Below are positions 45,188 to 53,642 of a DNA stretch of 64,000 nucleotides, piece after piece (position 1 is the first letter of the stretch; each line of letters starts with the position of its first letter). The translations under genes and the position numbers were made by a program. The DNA comes from an uncultured Hoeflea sp. (GTDB lineage Bacteria > Pseudomonadota > Alphaproteobacteria > Rhizobiales > Rhizobiaceae): the NCBI RefSeq assembly GCF_947501405.1, contig NZ_CANMVK010000001.1, positions 1,860,001 to 1,924,000 of the forward strand. Reading direction: 5' to 3'. The notes beneath the pieces were generated by a model, which ran no database searches, had not been told where the DNA came from, and saw only the letters and a list, made by a program, of their open reading frames with translations.

Positions 45188-46383
45188 TAAGCCGCCACAC
45201 CGGGCTTCTGGCAAAGATCGGGAAAAGCCTCCTGCACCAGTCCGACGAGCCGCGCGGCCGGGCGGCTGAGTGCGTCGGTAACCGGCAGGCCAAGTTTTTC
45301 CGACCAGTTGGTTATTGCGGCTGCAATCTCGGCATCACTCATGTGCTCGTGATTGATGGTCAGGCCAATTACCCTGGTGTCGGCAAAGGCTTCGATCAGG
45401 GCAATCTCGGCCAAAGGATCAGGCATGGCCATATCGGGAAAGTCGCAGCGGTGCGCGCGCTTGGGCGCATGTTGCAGGATGACGGCGTCAGGCTGGCTGC
45501 CGCGCAGAATGAATGCGGATGTGCAAAAGGCAGGATGGCTTAATGCGCCCTGGCCTTCGATCAGGATAACATCGGGTTGTTCAGCATCAGATGCCGCGAC
45601 AATGGCCCCTTCAAGTTCGCCGCAACAGAATTGCGGCGGAACCGCATCCATCGCCACACCATATCTTGCGCCTTGCATCAGGCCGGTCTGCCCGGTGCCG
45701 ACCAGCACCGTCTTGATGCCTTGGGCGTTCAAGGCGCGTGCCAGCACGGTCGCGGTCGTCCTTTTGCCAATCGCACAATCGGTCCCGAGCACTGCAATCC
45801 GGATGGCGCCCACCTTGGCGACACTGCCGTCAAACAGGCGCATGTCCTTGCTGAGCTTTGGCTTGCGGATGTCGCGGATGGTCACGCCACGGGATGCGGC
45901 CAGGGCCGAAAATTCGGCGTCATCGCTGAGATATTCATGCAGACCGCTGACAATGTTCATGCCATCCGCGATTGCCGCGCGGACAACGCCGCGATCGGTT
46001 GGCGAGAGCTTCCCGCTTGATGGAGCCATGCCATAAATCAAGGTGTCCGGGGTTGCCGGTTCATTTTTGATCGCAGCTTGAAGAGTGGCGAACACAGGGA
46101 TGTGGTTGATCACACCGTCCAGAACCATGCCGCTGTCCGATCCGTCCTGCGTGCTGTCGATCACCGAGACAATGCGATAGGACTGCGAATGCCTGATGAG
46201 GCCGTTCGCGGTCTTGCCATCGATCCTGGCGAAGTTCCCCTCGCAGTAGACAATCGCCGTTGGCGTGTGCTCCGTCCTGGAATCCCCTACGGCGCCCTGA
46301 TCCAGGGAGTGTCCGGAAAGCGGGGCCTGCATCGCCTTGGCGTTGTGCTGAGGAGTGGGTTCGGTCTTGAGTTCGGTGTTCAT
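45187..46383 (-). CDS. DUF1611 family protein (DgcN-like)
   Basis: A 398-residue protein of the DUF1611 family. After about 40 polar residues comes a Rossmann-like domain (TPTAIVYCEGNFARIDGKTA, IYGMAPSSGKLSP), then a P-loop-like domain with VLGTDCAIGKRTTATVLARAL, where GKRTT binds phosphate. ILIEGQGALSHPAF follows. Members have been implicated in D-amino-acid use (DgcN with the epimerase DgcA); here the partner is an alanine/ornithine-type racemase instead. AAGGACC about 6 bases upstream marks ATG 46383. Stop and racemase start overlap, so the pair acts together. Confidence 0.85.
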   Translation of the reverse strand: MNTELKTEPTPQHNAKAMQAPLSGHSLDQGAVGDSRTEHTPTAIVYCEGNFARIDGKTANGLIRHSQSYRIVSVIDSTQDGSDSGMVLDGVINHIPVFATLQAAIKNEPATPDTLIYGMAPSSGKLSPTDRGVVRAAIADGMNIVSGLHEYLSDDAEFSALAASRGVTIRDIRKPKLSKDMRLFDGSVAKVGAIRIAVLGTDCAIGKRTTATVLARALNAQGIKTVLVGTGQTGLMQGARYGVAMDAVPPQFCCGELEGAIVAASDAEQPDVILIEGQGALSHPAFCTSAFILRGSQPDAVILQHAPKRAHRCDFPDMAMPDPLAEIALIEAFADTRVIGLTINHEHMSDAEIAAAITNWSEKLGLPVTDALSRPAARLVGLVQEAFPDLCQKPGVAA

Positions 46384-46955
46384 GCCTGGTCCTTATGGTC
46401 GACCCGGGCACCAGATCTTGTAGCGCTGGCGCGGGTGATTAAGCTCCGGGCTGATTGCCCGGGGATCTGATGGCTTTGAAGGCATTGCGGTATTCCCGGC
46501 CACGATCTCGTAACCGGCACGATCCGACAGTAGTCCGACGGCAAGCGCATGGGCCTGGCCAACCACTCCAGACGGATGCTGGAGGGTCATAGATGACGTG
46601 GTCGTGCGCGCAGAGTCGGCAACAGCCCCACACACCAGCCCTCCATGAGGGGCGTGACACCTGAATTATCGGATTGAGAAACGCGAATTCGCTTCGGCGG
46701 GCAATGCGCCCGGGCGGCACAAGTCAAGCGCCGCTACACGCAGTACATAGGCACTCCGCGCTCCATAAGCAACCGCGATTGTCCTGATAGAGGTGCCGCA
46801 CCGCGCTTTAGCCGTCCTCGGTTTCAAGGCTGCGGCGGACAAGTCGACGGATTGACCCGCGCCTCAAGGCAGCAATACGCGATGCGTGGAGTTGCATCAA
46901 AACGTGCTAGCGGCACCCGCTGGCAAGTTCAGCTCGAAGATGGCTTTGAATACAA
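46384..46955. other. gene-poor stretch between DUF1611 gene and ndk
   Basis: About 570 bases with only small overlapping open frames on both strands, none with a good start or recognisable product. It may be decayed sequence from the same event that left the ndk relic at 43911. The promoter of the leftward DUF1611/racemase pair should lie in its left part. Confidence 0.45.
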
Positions 46956-46979
46956 AAACGGCTCCCGAAGGAGCCGTTT
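46956..46979 (-). terminator. rho-independent terminator of ndk
   Basis: A perfect 10-base stem (AAACGGCTCC with GGAGCCGTTT) and a CGAA loop, running into a TTTTTG tract on the minus strand, 23 bases past the ndk stop. Confidence 0.85.
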
Positions 46980-47002
46980 CGCAGTCAGTTCATGGCTTGA
47001 AT

Positions 47003-47425
47003 TCAGCCGACGATTTCGGTGCCCGAGAACCAGTAGGAGATTTCTTCAGCGGCGGTTTCCGGCGCATCCGAGCCATGCACGGAGTTTTCGCCGATCGACA
47101 GGGCGAAGGCTTTGCGGATGGTGCCTTCAGCGGCGTCGGCCGGGTTGGTGGCGCCCATGACTTCGCGGTTTTTCAGAATGGCGTTTTCACCTTCCAGCAC
47201 CTGAACGATGGTCGGGCCCGAAGACATGAACTCGGTCAGTTCGCCAAAGAAGGGACGCTCCTTGTGGACCGCATAAAAGCCTTCGGCTTCGCGCAGGCTC
47301 ATCCACACGCGCTTGGAGGCAACGACGCGCAAACCTGCGTCCTCGAGCATCTTGGTGATGGCGCCGGTCAGATTGCGCTTGGTGGCGTCGGGCTTGATCA
47401 TCGAGAAAGTGCGTTCAATCGCCAT
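47003..47425 (-). CDS. ndk: nucleoside diphosphate kinase
   Basis: Transfers the gamma phosphate of ATP to nucleoside diphosphates via a phospho-His; 140 residues, the usual length. [13 protein letters not shown] is the start hallmark, and the active His is His117 in ENSVHGSD. The C-terminus is [11 protein letters not shown] 47425 is standard. A good terminator follows, and a diverged copy of this gene's 3' end lies about 3 kb to the left. Confidence 0.97.
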   Translation of the reverse strand: MAIERTFSMIKPDATKRNLTGAITKMLEDAGLRVVASKRVWMSLREAEGFYAVHKERPFFGELTEFMSSGPTIVQVLEGENAILKNREVMGATNPADAAEGTIRKAFALSIGENSVHGSDAPETAAEEISYWFSGTEIVG

Positions 47426-47506
47426 GGCGGTGAATTCCTGTTGGTTGGTGAGCGCCCGAGCGATGTTCGGCCGGGTCAATTCAGGGTGCAAAAAATCCGG
47501 GCCGCA

Positions 47507-48466
47507 TCAATCCGCCCCGGAGTTGCGGCCTAAATAGCCCCATGCCCCGCCAATCGCAAGAGGGGTTACGGGAATGGGCCGAAGGCTCTCTTCGGCCAGC
47601 ACTCGCCGCAGCCAGTCGGCAACCCGGGAGACGGGTCCGCGTGTTGCGGTTCCGGGATTTTGCACCAGCCAGATGGAGTTCGGCCGCTCAAGGGCCTTGT
47701 CGCCGAAGGGGGCAACCAAGAGGCCAGCTTGCAAACTGTCGCGTATCATCGACAAGCGCGCCAGTGCAACGCCCTCACCGCACTCCGCGGCCCGCAGCAC
47801 AATGTCGCCGGAATCAAACTGCAAGCCCGAACCGGCGTCACTGTCGCCCAAGCCATAGGCCCGCATCCAGTCGCGCCATTGCGCGCCCGGATCGCGATCA
47901 TGGAGCAGCCGCATTGCGCCAATGCCGGTTCCGGGTGGCAAACTGCGCAGATATCCAGGACTGGCAACGGGCAGAAGCAGGTCGTTGCAAAGCGCCATCG
48001 CACCAGCCTCCGGCCAGGGGCCAGGCCCGAAGCGTATCGACAAATCCGCTCCCTGGGTTTGTGGCGCGGCAACGTCACGACTGATCGTCACGGAGACGTC
48101 AATGCCGGACAGCGCCTGTTTGTGCTCAAGCATTCGCGGAAACAGCCATCGTGAAGCGAAGGATGATGTGGTGTTGATGACGACACCGTTGCGGCTGCGC
48201 GGCCGGGAAATGGCGGCGACGGCTGCCTCCAACCCCGCCATGGCCGAGACTGCGGCGTTGGCCAACAGGCGGCCCTCCGGCGTCAGCTCGATCTTGCGTC
48301 CCTGGTTCCGGCGCCGCGTCACCGGCACCCCGACAACCGCCTCAATCTCGCTTAGCGAGCGGCTGACGGCGGAATGGGAGATGCCCAATCGCGCAGAAGC
48401 GGACCGGACCCCTCCCTCCTCCATGACCGCGGCCAAGGCGCGCAAATGGATAAAGGCTGGCAACAT
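47507..48466 (-). CDS. LysR family transcriptional regulator
   Basis: A 319-residue regulator. The N-terminal winged helix (IHLRALAAVMEEGGVRSASA, LGISHSAVSRSLSEIE) is followed by a periplasmic-binding-protein-like effector domain. The effector domain resembles those of GcvA-type regulators (ISRDVAAPQTQGADLSIRFG). It is divergent from the glutathionyl-hydroquinone reductase gene, with about 100 bases between starts, the classical arrangement of a LysR regulator and its target. The inducer is unknown. Confidence 0.88.
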   Translation of the reverse strand: MLPAFIHLRALAAVMEEGGVRSASARLGISHSAVSRSLSEIEAVVGVPVTRRRNQGRKIELTPEGRLLANAAVSAMAGLEAAVAAISRPRSRNGVVINTTSSFASRWLFPRMLEHKQALSGIDVSVTISRDVAAPQTQGADLSIRFGPGPWPEAGAMALCNDLLLPVASPGYLRSLPPGTGIGAMRLLHDRDPGAQWRDWMRAYGLGDSDAGSGLQFDSGDIVLRAAECGEGVALARLSMIRDSLQAGLLVAPFGDKALERPNSIWLVQNPGTATRGPVSRVADWLRRVLAEESLRPIPVTPLAIGGAWGYLGRNSGAD

Positions 48467-48480
48467 GGTCTACTTGATAG

Positions 48481-48510
48481 ACCAGTTTTGTTTGCGATTG
48501 AACCAGTTTT
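48481..48510. promoter_or_regulatory. direct repeat in LysR/reductase divergent promoter region
   Basis: ACCAGTTTT occurs at 48481-48489 and 48502-48510, 21 bases (about two helical turns) apart, between the two divergent starts. This is suitable for binding a LysR dimer or tetramer, but no T-N11-A match is asserted. Confidence 0.4.
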
Positions 48511-48565
48511 TCTCTTCCGCTTCGCTAGTATCGGCTTCGATGATCGCAACTGAAGGCCGAATACA

Positions 48566-49537
48566 ATGTTGATTGAAGGAAAATGGATTGATGATGCCGA
48601 CCGGATCGCTGCCGCCAGTTGTCGCACATTGAGCCCAAAGTGGTCTTCAACATCGACCATATGTGAAGTCGGATCGCCCGTGTCGCGGTACATATTGGTC
48701 GCGTCCTACAGTTGCCCGTGGTCGCATGCGACCCTGATCGCCCGCAATATCCTGGGACTTTGCGAACTGATCCCAGTTCATATTGCCGGAGGTCCACGGA
48801 TTCAGGGCTATAGGCTGGCCGACGAAGGACCGATCGCATTTCCGAACGTCAGTTCCAGCGCGACTGATGGTCCCGTCCGTCACGTGCATCAGCTCTACAC
48901 GGCCACCGACCCGAACTATACCGGACGGGCTACGGTTCCGGTGCTGTGGGATTCGCAGAATTGCAAACTGGTTCTGGGCGATTCCGCCGACATTCTGCAG
49001 TGGCTTGATGCCGTGTCCGCGCAATCTGGATCTGCACAGCCGGGCGTTCGGCTACACCCCGAAGACCAGCGCGGTGACATGGAGCATCTGCTCGAGCTGT
49101 TGCGGGGCCAGTTGGCCGAGCCGATTTACCGGGCCGGGCTGGCCCGGGAGCAGAGCGTCTACGACCATGCGGTTGACCAGGTGTTTTCCTCCCTGGACAA
49201 GCTCAACTCGATGCTGGAGAGCAGACGCTTCCTTCTCGGCCCGTGGCTGTCGGCCTGCGACATCCGGCTGTTCTGTCTGCTTGTGCGCTTCGACGCCGCC
49301 TATTTGCCGCTCTTTCGCATCACCCGCAAACGCATAGCCGATTACCAGGGGTTATGGGCATTCGCCCGCGATGTCATGGCCTGGCCCGGGGTGCGCGTAA
49401 CCGTCGACATGCAAGCCATTGTGGAAGGCTATTTCCTCAATGATGGCGATACCAATCCGCACCGCATAGTCCCGGAAGCACCTGACCTTGACTGGACGCC
49501 CGATCCTGACCGCAGACGGCTCGGATCGACGGCCTGA
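48566..49537 (+). CDS. Xi-class glutathione transferase (glutathionyl-hydroquinone reductase)
   Basis: A 323-residue enzyme expected to reduce glutathionyl-hydroquinones. The thioredoxin-like domain carries the catalytic Cys50 in SYSCPWSHATLI, and YTATDPNYTGRATVPVLWD matches the family's second signature. The helical domain contains SACDIRLFCLLVRFDAAYLPLF and the Tyr/Trp-bearing IADYQGLWAFARD. It is somewhat shortened before the Cys motif compared with YqjG. The ribosome site is weak. It is divergent from, and probably controlled by, the adjacent LysR regulator. Confidence 0.85.
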   Translation: MLIEGKWIDDADRIAAASCRTLSPKWSSTSTICEVGSPVSRYILVASYSCPWSHATLIARNILGLCELIPVHIAGGPRIQGYRLADEGPIAFPNVSSSATDGPVRHVHQLYTATDPNYTGRATVPVLWDSQNCKLVLGDSADILQWLDAVSAQSGSAQPGVRLHPEDQRGDMEHLLELLRGQLAEPIYRAGLAREQSVYDHAVDQVFSSLDKLNSMLESRRFLLGPWLSACDIRLFCLLVRFDAAYLPLFRITRKRIADYQGLWAFARDVMAWPGVRVTVDMQAIVEGYFLNDGDTNPHRIVPEAPDLDWTPDPDRRRLGSTA

Positions 49538-49596
49538 CAGCCGCAACAGGAGCCGCGGGATTTGGTTCTCATCTTCAATCATTGTAGGATTGCACC

Positions 49597-50169
49597 ATGA
49601 CAAGCTCAGTTGTCGCCACCGGACTGATCGCCGCCGTGGTCTTCGGCTTCGGCGCCCACAGTCAAGCGATGTTCAAAGCCGGCGGCCAGCGAATGCTGCG
49701 CCCGGTGATCGACGCCTTCACCGCCAATCTGGTGGGATGGCTCCTAATGTTCGCCGTGGCGCTGGCTGCACTGTATTTCCTCCCCGCCTGGGCCTCCAGC
49801 GTAGCGATCTTCGTTTCGGCGATATTTCTGGCGCTGGCCGGGGCGGCACGCTATCTGGCACCGCCGGGCGCATTCGCCCGGGATTTGCCCGCGGCGACGC
49901 GGTCGAGTGCTTTCTTGCCGGTGCCGCGCGCGGGCGAAGCATGGGCGATGGCGTTTTTCCTGGCTGGTTCGGCGCTCACCGGATCGGTTACGCTGGCAGT
50001 CGCCTTTGCCGGACTGACAGTGCTCACTGTTATGGGACTGGGTTTGTGGGCGGCGGCAGGCTGGTCAGGCTGTCAGATGCTCAGTTCCGGCTGGCATCGG
50101 CGTCACCTGGATTGGGCGTTCGGCATTTTTCTGTTTGTGGCAGGGATCGCGGCGCTGTTGCCGGGGTAG
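49597..50169 (+). CDS. hypothetical integral membrane protein
   Basis: A 190-residue hydrophobic protein with about six transmembrane segments, for example VVATGLIAAVVFGFGA, LVGWLLMFAVALAALYFL and LDWAFGIFLFVAGIAALL. The second half faintly recalls LysE/RhtB exporters, but key motifs are not clear. It starts 59 bases after the reductase gene and may be co-transcribed. It is convergent with a GST gene. Confidence 0.6.
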   Translation: MTSSVVATGLIAAVVFGFGAHSQAMFKAGGQRMLRPVIDAFTANLVGWLLMFAVALAALYFLPAWASSVAIFVSAIFLALAGAARYLAPPGAFARDLPAATRSSAFLPVPRAGEAWAMAFFLAGSALTGSVTLAVAFAGLTVLTVMGLGLWAAAGWSGCQMLSSGWHRRHLDWAFGIFLFVAGIAALLPG

Positions 50170-50181
50170 TAGCTTCGAGCG

Positions 50182-50877
50182 CTACTGGTCCGCGGCGGGC
50201 ACTGAACGACCGAGGCCATCATGGAGATCAAGGCAGCGCTCGAACCAGTCGGCAACCGCGCTGCCATCTTCCAGCAAAGACGCCGTCGACGTGATCCGCG
50301 CCCATTGCAGCGCGCCAAAGACGATATAATCCGCAAACAAGGGTGAGGCGCCGCCAATCCAGGGCTGCTTTTTGAGCATCACCTTGAGCGGCAGCAGCTT
50401 GGCGGCAAAGCTTGCGATCTCCTGGTCGCGGCGCGCGGTCACGTCCGTGAACCGCTCTCCGAGCTTCACTTCCCGGCTTTCGCGGAAGTACGTCTTGTCT
50501 TCGGGCACAAGGAAATCGAGGACTTCCTGCAACAGGATCGGTGCGAGCGCCACATGCAACGTCGACTGGGACCAGGATTCGACAAAACGCGCCAGCGCCT
50601 GGCCACCCTCCCCGCCAAACAGCGACGGCCGATCCGGATAGGTCTCATCGAGATAATCGGCAATCAGGAAGCTGTCGGCCACCACCTTGGTTCCGTCACG
50701 GATTATCGGAACCGTTTTCGACACGCCCTGCTCGAGCTGCGGAACTTCCATAAAGCAGACGTTGCGACGCTCAAACGGCAATCCCTTATGGGCCAGCGCC
50801 ATCGCCACTTTCCAGCAATGCGGACTGAATGGCCGCGCGGGATCGGCGCCGATAAGGTCGTGCAGAATGATGCTCAT
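50182..50877 (-). CDS. glutathione S-transferase family protein, beta-etherase-like
   Basis: A 231-residue GST. The N-terminal domain contains RPFSPHCWKVAMALAHKGLPFE with a Ser/Cys pair at the active site, and VPIIRDGTKVVADSFLIADYLDE contacts glutathione. The helical C-terminal domain has SPLFADYIVFGALQWAR. It resembles LigE/LigF-type and related GSTs that cleave ether or act on aromatic compounds; the substrate is unknown. ATG 50877 begins the domain directly. Confidence 0.85.
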   Translation of the reverse strand: MSIILHDLIGADPARPFSPHCWKVAMALAHKGLPFERRNVCFMEVPQLEQGVSKTVPIIRDGTKVVADSFLIADYLDETYPDRPSLFGGEGGQALARFVESWSQSTLHVALAPILLQEVLDFLVPEDKTYFRESREVKLGERFTDVTARRDQEIASFAAKLLPLKVMLKKQPWIGGASPLFADYIVFGALQWARITSTASLLEDGSAVADWFERCLDLHDGLGRSVPAADQ

Positions 50878-50950
50878 GAGTGTCAGCTCCGGAAATAAAT
50901 TTAAGATCTATGTTGAACGTTGATTGGCCAGTTTCATACTCTGATTTCTT

Positions 50951-51352
50951 TTAGCGCCGAGACGTTGCCACCGGCAAACCCAGATGCCGTTTCATGGTGT
51001 GAAAATCCTTGTCTCGATGCAAAAGCGGAATTTTGTTCTCTATGCACCAGGTGGCGATAATCACATCAATGGTGCCGCGTGGCGTTATGCCCCCACGCCG
51101 CAATGTGCGGTAGGCCTGGGCGGCAATCGGAGCAATTCGCGGTCCGCAGAGAGTTTCTACCGGCAGTTCGGAAAAGGCCCGGCGGATACGTTCGACATCG
51201 CGTTGATATCTGGGGCCCTGCAAAAGTTCGACCAGAATAAGATCGCCAACAAGCGCCCGCCCCTCGATGATCGCCTGTCTAAGCAACGCAACCTCCGACG
51301 AGTTTCGCCCGGCAAAGAAATCAATCCAGACCGAGGTGTCAACCAGGATCAT
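50951..51352 (-). CDS. vapC: type II toxin, PIN-domain RNase (VapC)
   Basis: A 133-residue PIN-domain ribonuclease, the toxin of a VapBC pair. Acidic metal ligands are visible in ILVDTSVWIDFF (Asp5), LILVELLQG (Glu), RGTIDVIIATWC (Asp) and HRDKDF (Asp). Cleavage of tRNA or rRNA is usual for the family; the target is unknown. Its start overlaps the stop of vapB (ATGA), so toxin translation is coupled to antitoxin. Confidence 0.9.
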   Translation of the reverse strand: MILVDTSVWIDFFAGRNSSEVALLRQAIIEGRALVGDLILVELLQGPRYQRDVERIRRAFSELPVETLCGPRIAPIAAQAYRTLRRGGITPRGTIDVIIATWCIENKIPLLHRDKDFHTMKRHLGLPVATSRR

Positions 51353-51546
51353 CGGAGCTGGCGCGGCAAATCTGCTTCATCGGTCCACTCAATTGAACCT
51401 TCCAGTTCGAGAAGCGCCTTAGCCGCTCGTTTGCGACGCAATTGATCACGAAGCGCATCATCAATGACCTGACGTTTGGTCTTTCGACCCGTCAGCTTCA
51501 TCAACTCCTGCACAACTGCGTCATCGATCTCTATATTCGTGCGCAT
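51349..51546 (-). CDS. vapB: type II antitoxin VapB
   Basis: A 65-residue antitoxin. The N-terminus RTNIEIDDAVVQELMKLTG followed by KTKRQVIDDALRDQLRR is the ribbon-helix-helix DNA-binding domain of VapB proteins. The acidic tail (EGSIEWTDEADLP) should fill the toxin groove. The start lies 11 bases from a perfect inverted repeat that is likely its own operator. Confidence 0.9.
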   Translation of the reverse strand: MRTNIEIDDAVVQELMKLTGRKTKRQVIDDALRDQLRRKRAAKALLELEGSIEWTDEADLPRQLR

Positions 51547-51556
51547 GGCAGCTCAC

Positions 51557-51585
51557 ATGTGTATGTTTTTGGAAATTATACACAT
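51557..51585. promoter_or_regulatory. inverted-repeat operator of vapBC
   Basis: ATGTGTAT (51557-51564) and ATACACAT (51578-51585) are perfect inverted repeats with a 13-base A/T-rich centre, 10 bases upstream of the vapB start. VapB or the VapBC complex probably binds here for autorepression. Confidence 0.65.
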
Positions 51586-51648
51586 CGCTCCATGTTCGCG
51601 CAATGCATCCCCTTGCCATTTGCGCCAAACCCGGCCAGAAGCGCGGGC

Positions 51649-53529
51649 ATGCTGACGATCACCGACCTTTCCGCCCGCATTGCCGGACGCCTTTTGATTG
51701 ACAATGCCTCGCTGGCGCTGCCGGCGGGCATCAAGGCCGGGCTTGTGGGGCCCAATGGTGCGGGAAAATCGACGCTGTTCCGGATCATCACCGGTGAGAT
51801 GGCGACCGAAACCGGTCATATCTCGATCCCCAAAAACACCCGTGTTGGTCAGGTCGCGCAGGAAGCGCCGTCTGAAGAAACCGCGTTGATCGAGATCGTG
51901 CTGCGCGCCGATATCGAGCGCACAAAGCTGATGGCCGAGGCGGAAACCGCGACCGACCCCAACCGGATCTCCGACATCCAGACCCGGCTGATCGACATCG
52001 ACGCCCATTCGGCCGAAGCCCGCGCCGCCTCGATCCTGGCCGGCCTCGGTTTCGATCAGGCGGCCCAACAGCGCCCGGCGTCAAGCTTTTCAGGCGGCTG
52101 GCGAATGCGCGTGGCGCTGGCCTCGGTGCTGTTTGCCGAGCCGGATCTGTTGCTGCTCGATGAGCCGACCAACTATCTCGATCTCGAAGGCACCTTGTGG
52201 CTAGAGGACTATGTCCGCCGCTATCCGCATACGGTGCTGATCATCAGCCATGACCGCGACCTTCTCAACACGGCGGCCAATGCCATTGTGCATCTCGATC
52301 AGAAGAAGCTGACATTCTATCGCGGCGGCTTCGACCAGTTCGAACGCCAGAAGGCCGAACGCGACGAGCACCAGATGAAGGCGCGCGAGAAGAGCCTCGC
52401 CGCGCGCAAGCACATGGAAGCCTTTGTCGAGCGGTTCCGGGCCAAGGCTTCGAAAGCCCGTCAGGCGCAGTCCAGACTCAAGGCGCTCGAACGCATGGGG
52501 ACGGTCGACGCGGTGGTGGAAAGCAATGTCCGCGGCTTCTCCTTTCCCCGGCCCGATCGGGGTGTGGCTTCGCCGATCATTGCCATTGAAGACGGTTCGG
52601 TGGGTTACATACCGGGATCACCGGTGCTGAGCCGGCTCGACCTGCGCATCGACGCCGACGACCGCATTGCGCTTCTGGGATCGAACGGCAACGGCAAATC
52701 GACCTTTGCCAAGTTCATCGCCGGGCGGCTCGAGGCCGAGGATGGGCGGCTCAAGCTGGCGCCACAGCTCAAAACCGGGTTCTTTGCCCAGCACCAGATG
52801 GATGATCTCAGACCGCGGGAATCCGCGGTGGCGCATGTGCGTGCGTTGATGCCCGATGCGCCGGAAGCCAGGGTGCGGGCGCGGGTGGCGCAGATGGGGC
52901 TGACAGCGGACAAGATGAACACGCCCGCCAAGGATTTATCGGGCGGTGAAAAGGCACGGCTGCTGATGGGGCTTGCCACTTTCGACGCGCCCAATCTGAT
53001 TATCCTCGATGAACCCACCAACCATCTCGACATCGACAGCCGTGCGGCGCTGATCCGCGCTCTCAACGATTTTCCCGGCGCGGTCATCCTGATCTCCCAT
53101 GACCGGCATCTGATCGAGGCCACGGTGGACCGGCTGTGGATTGTGCGCGACGGCACGGTGAGCTCATTTGACGGCGACCTCGAGGATTATCGCCAGGAGG
53201 TGGTTGGCACTTCCGGCCGCGGCAAAAAGGCGGCCGATGGCGATGGCGGCTCCAAGGCCGAGAAGCGCAAACAGGCCGCCCAGCAGCGCGCAAATCTCGC
53301 GCCGATGAAGAAAAGACTCAATGATCTTGAATCCTTGGTGCAAAGGCTTACCAAACAGATTCAATCGCTTGATGCGGAGCTCGCGAAGCCCGAGCAGTTT
53401 GCCGACGCGCTCTACAAGATCACCCAGAAATCCAAGCAACGCGCCGAGCGCGCAGCCGAACTGGAGCAGGCCGAACTGCAATGGCTGGAACTGACCAGCG
53501 AGTATGACGATAAGTCGGCGGCCGAATAG
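51649..53529 (+). CDS. ABC-F family ATP-binding cassette ATPase
   Basis: Soluble protein of 626 residues with two ABC domains and no membrane segments. Walker A motifs are GPNGAGKST and GSNGNGKST, signatures are FSGGWRMR and LSGGEKARL, and Walker B motifs are LLLLDEPTNYLD and LIILDEPTNHLD. A charged linker between domains and a basic coiled-coil C-terminal region (KRKQAAQQRAN, LVQRLTKQIQSLD) fit the YheS/Uup group. Such proteins act on the ribosome or on DNA structures. ATG 51649 begins the first domain; the frame is open farther upstream through the vapB region but that part is not coding. Confidence 0.92.
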   Translation: MLTITDLSARIAGRLLIDNASLALPAGIKAGLVGPNGAGKSTLFRIITGEMATETGHISIPKNTRVGQVAQEAPSEETALIEIVLRADIERTKLMAEAETATDPNRISDIQTRLIDIDAHSAEARAASILAGLGFDQAAQQRPASSFSGGWRMRVALASVLFAEPDLLLLDEPTNYLDLEGTLWLEDYVRRYPHTVLIISHDRDLLNTAANAIVHLDQKKLTFYRGGFDQFERQKAERDEHQMKAREKSLAARKHMEAFVERFRAKASKARQAQSRLKALERMGTVDAVVESNVRGFSFPRPDRGVASPIIAIEDGSVGYIPGSPVLSRLDLRIDADDRIALLGSNGNGKSTFAKFIAGRLEAEDGRLKLAPQLKTGFFAQHQMDDLRPRESAVAHVRALMPDAPEARVRARVAQMGLTADKMNTPAKDLSGGEKARLLMGLATFDAPNLIILDEPTNHLDIDSRAALIRALNDFPGAVILISHDRHLIEATVDRLWIVRDGTVSSFDGDLEDYRQEVVGTSGRGKKAADGDGGSKAEKRKQAAQQRANLAPMKKRLNDLESLVQRLTKQIQSLDAELAKPEQFADALYKITQKSKQRAERAAELEQAELQWLELTSEYDDKSAAE

Positions 53530-53642
53530 CGGCGCCCGATCGCGGATCTTAAACATCAGCGCGCCTGATGGGCCGGTCACGTTTTCGAATAAACGCCCGA
53601 ATTCAGGCTGACTGCGGCCCCTGGTTTGGCTACTGATTGGCC

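Noticed and set aside
46439-46720. Small frames in the gap left of ndk
   Set aside because: Overlapping frames on both strands with no ribosome site and no similarity I recognise.
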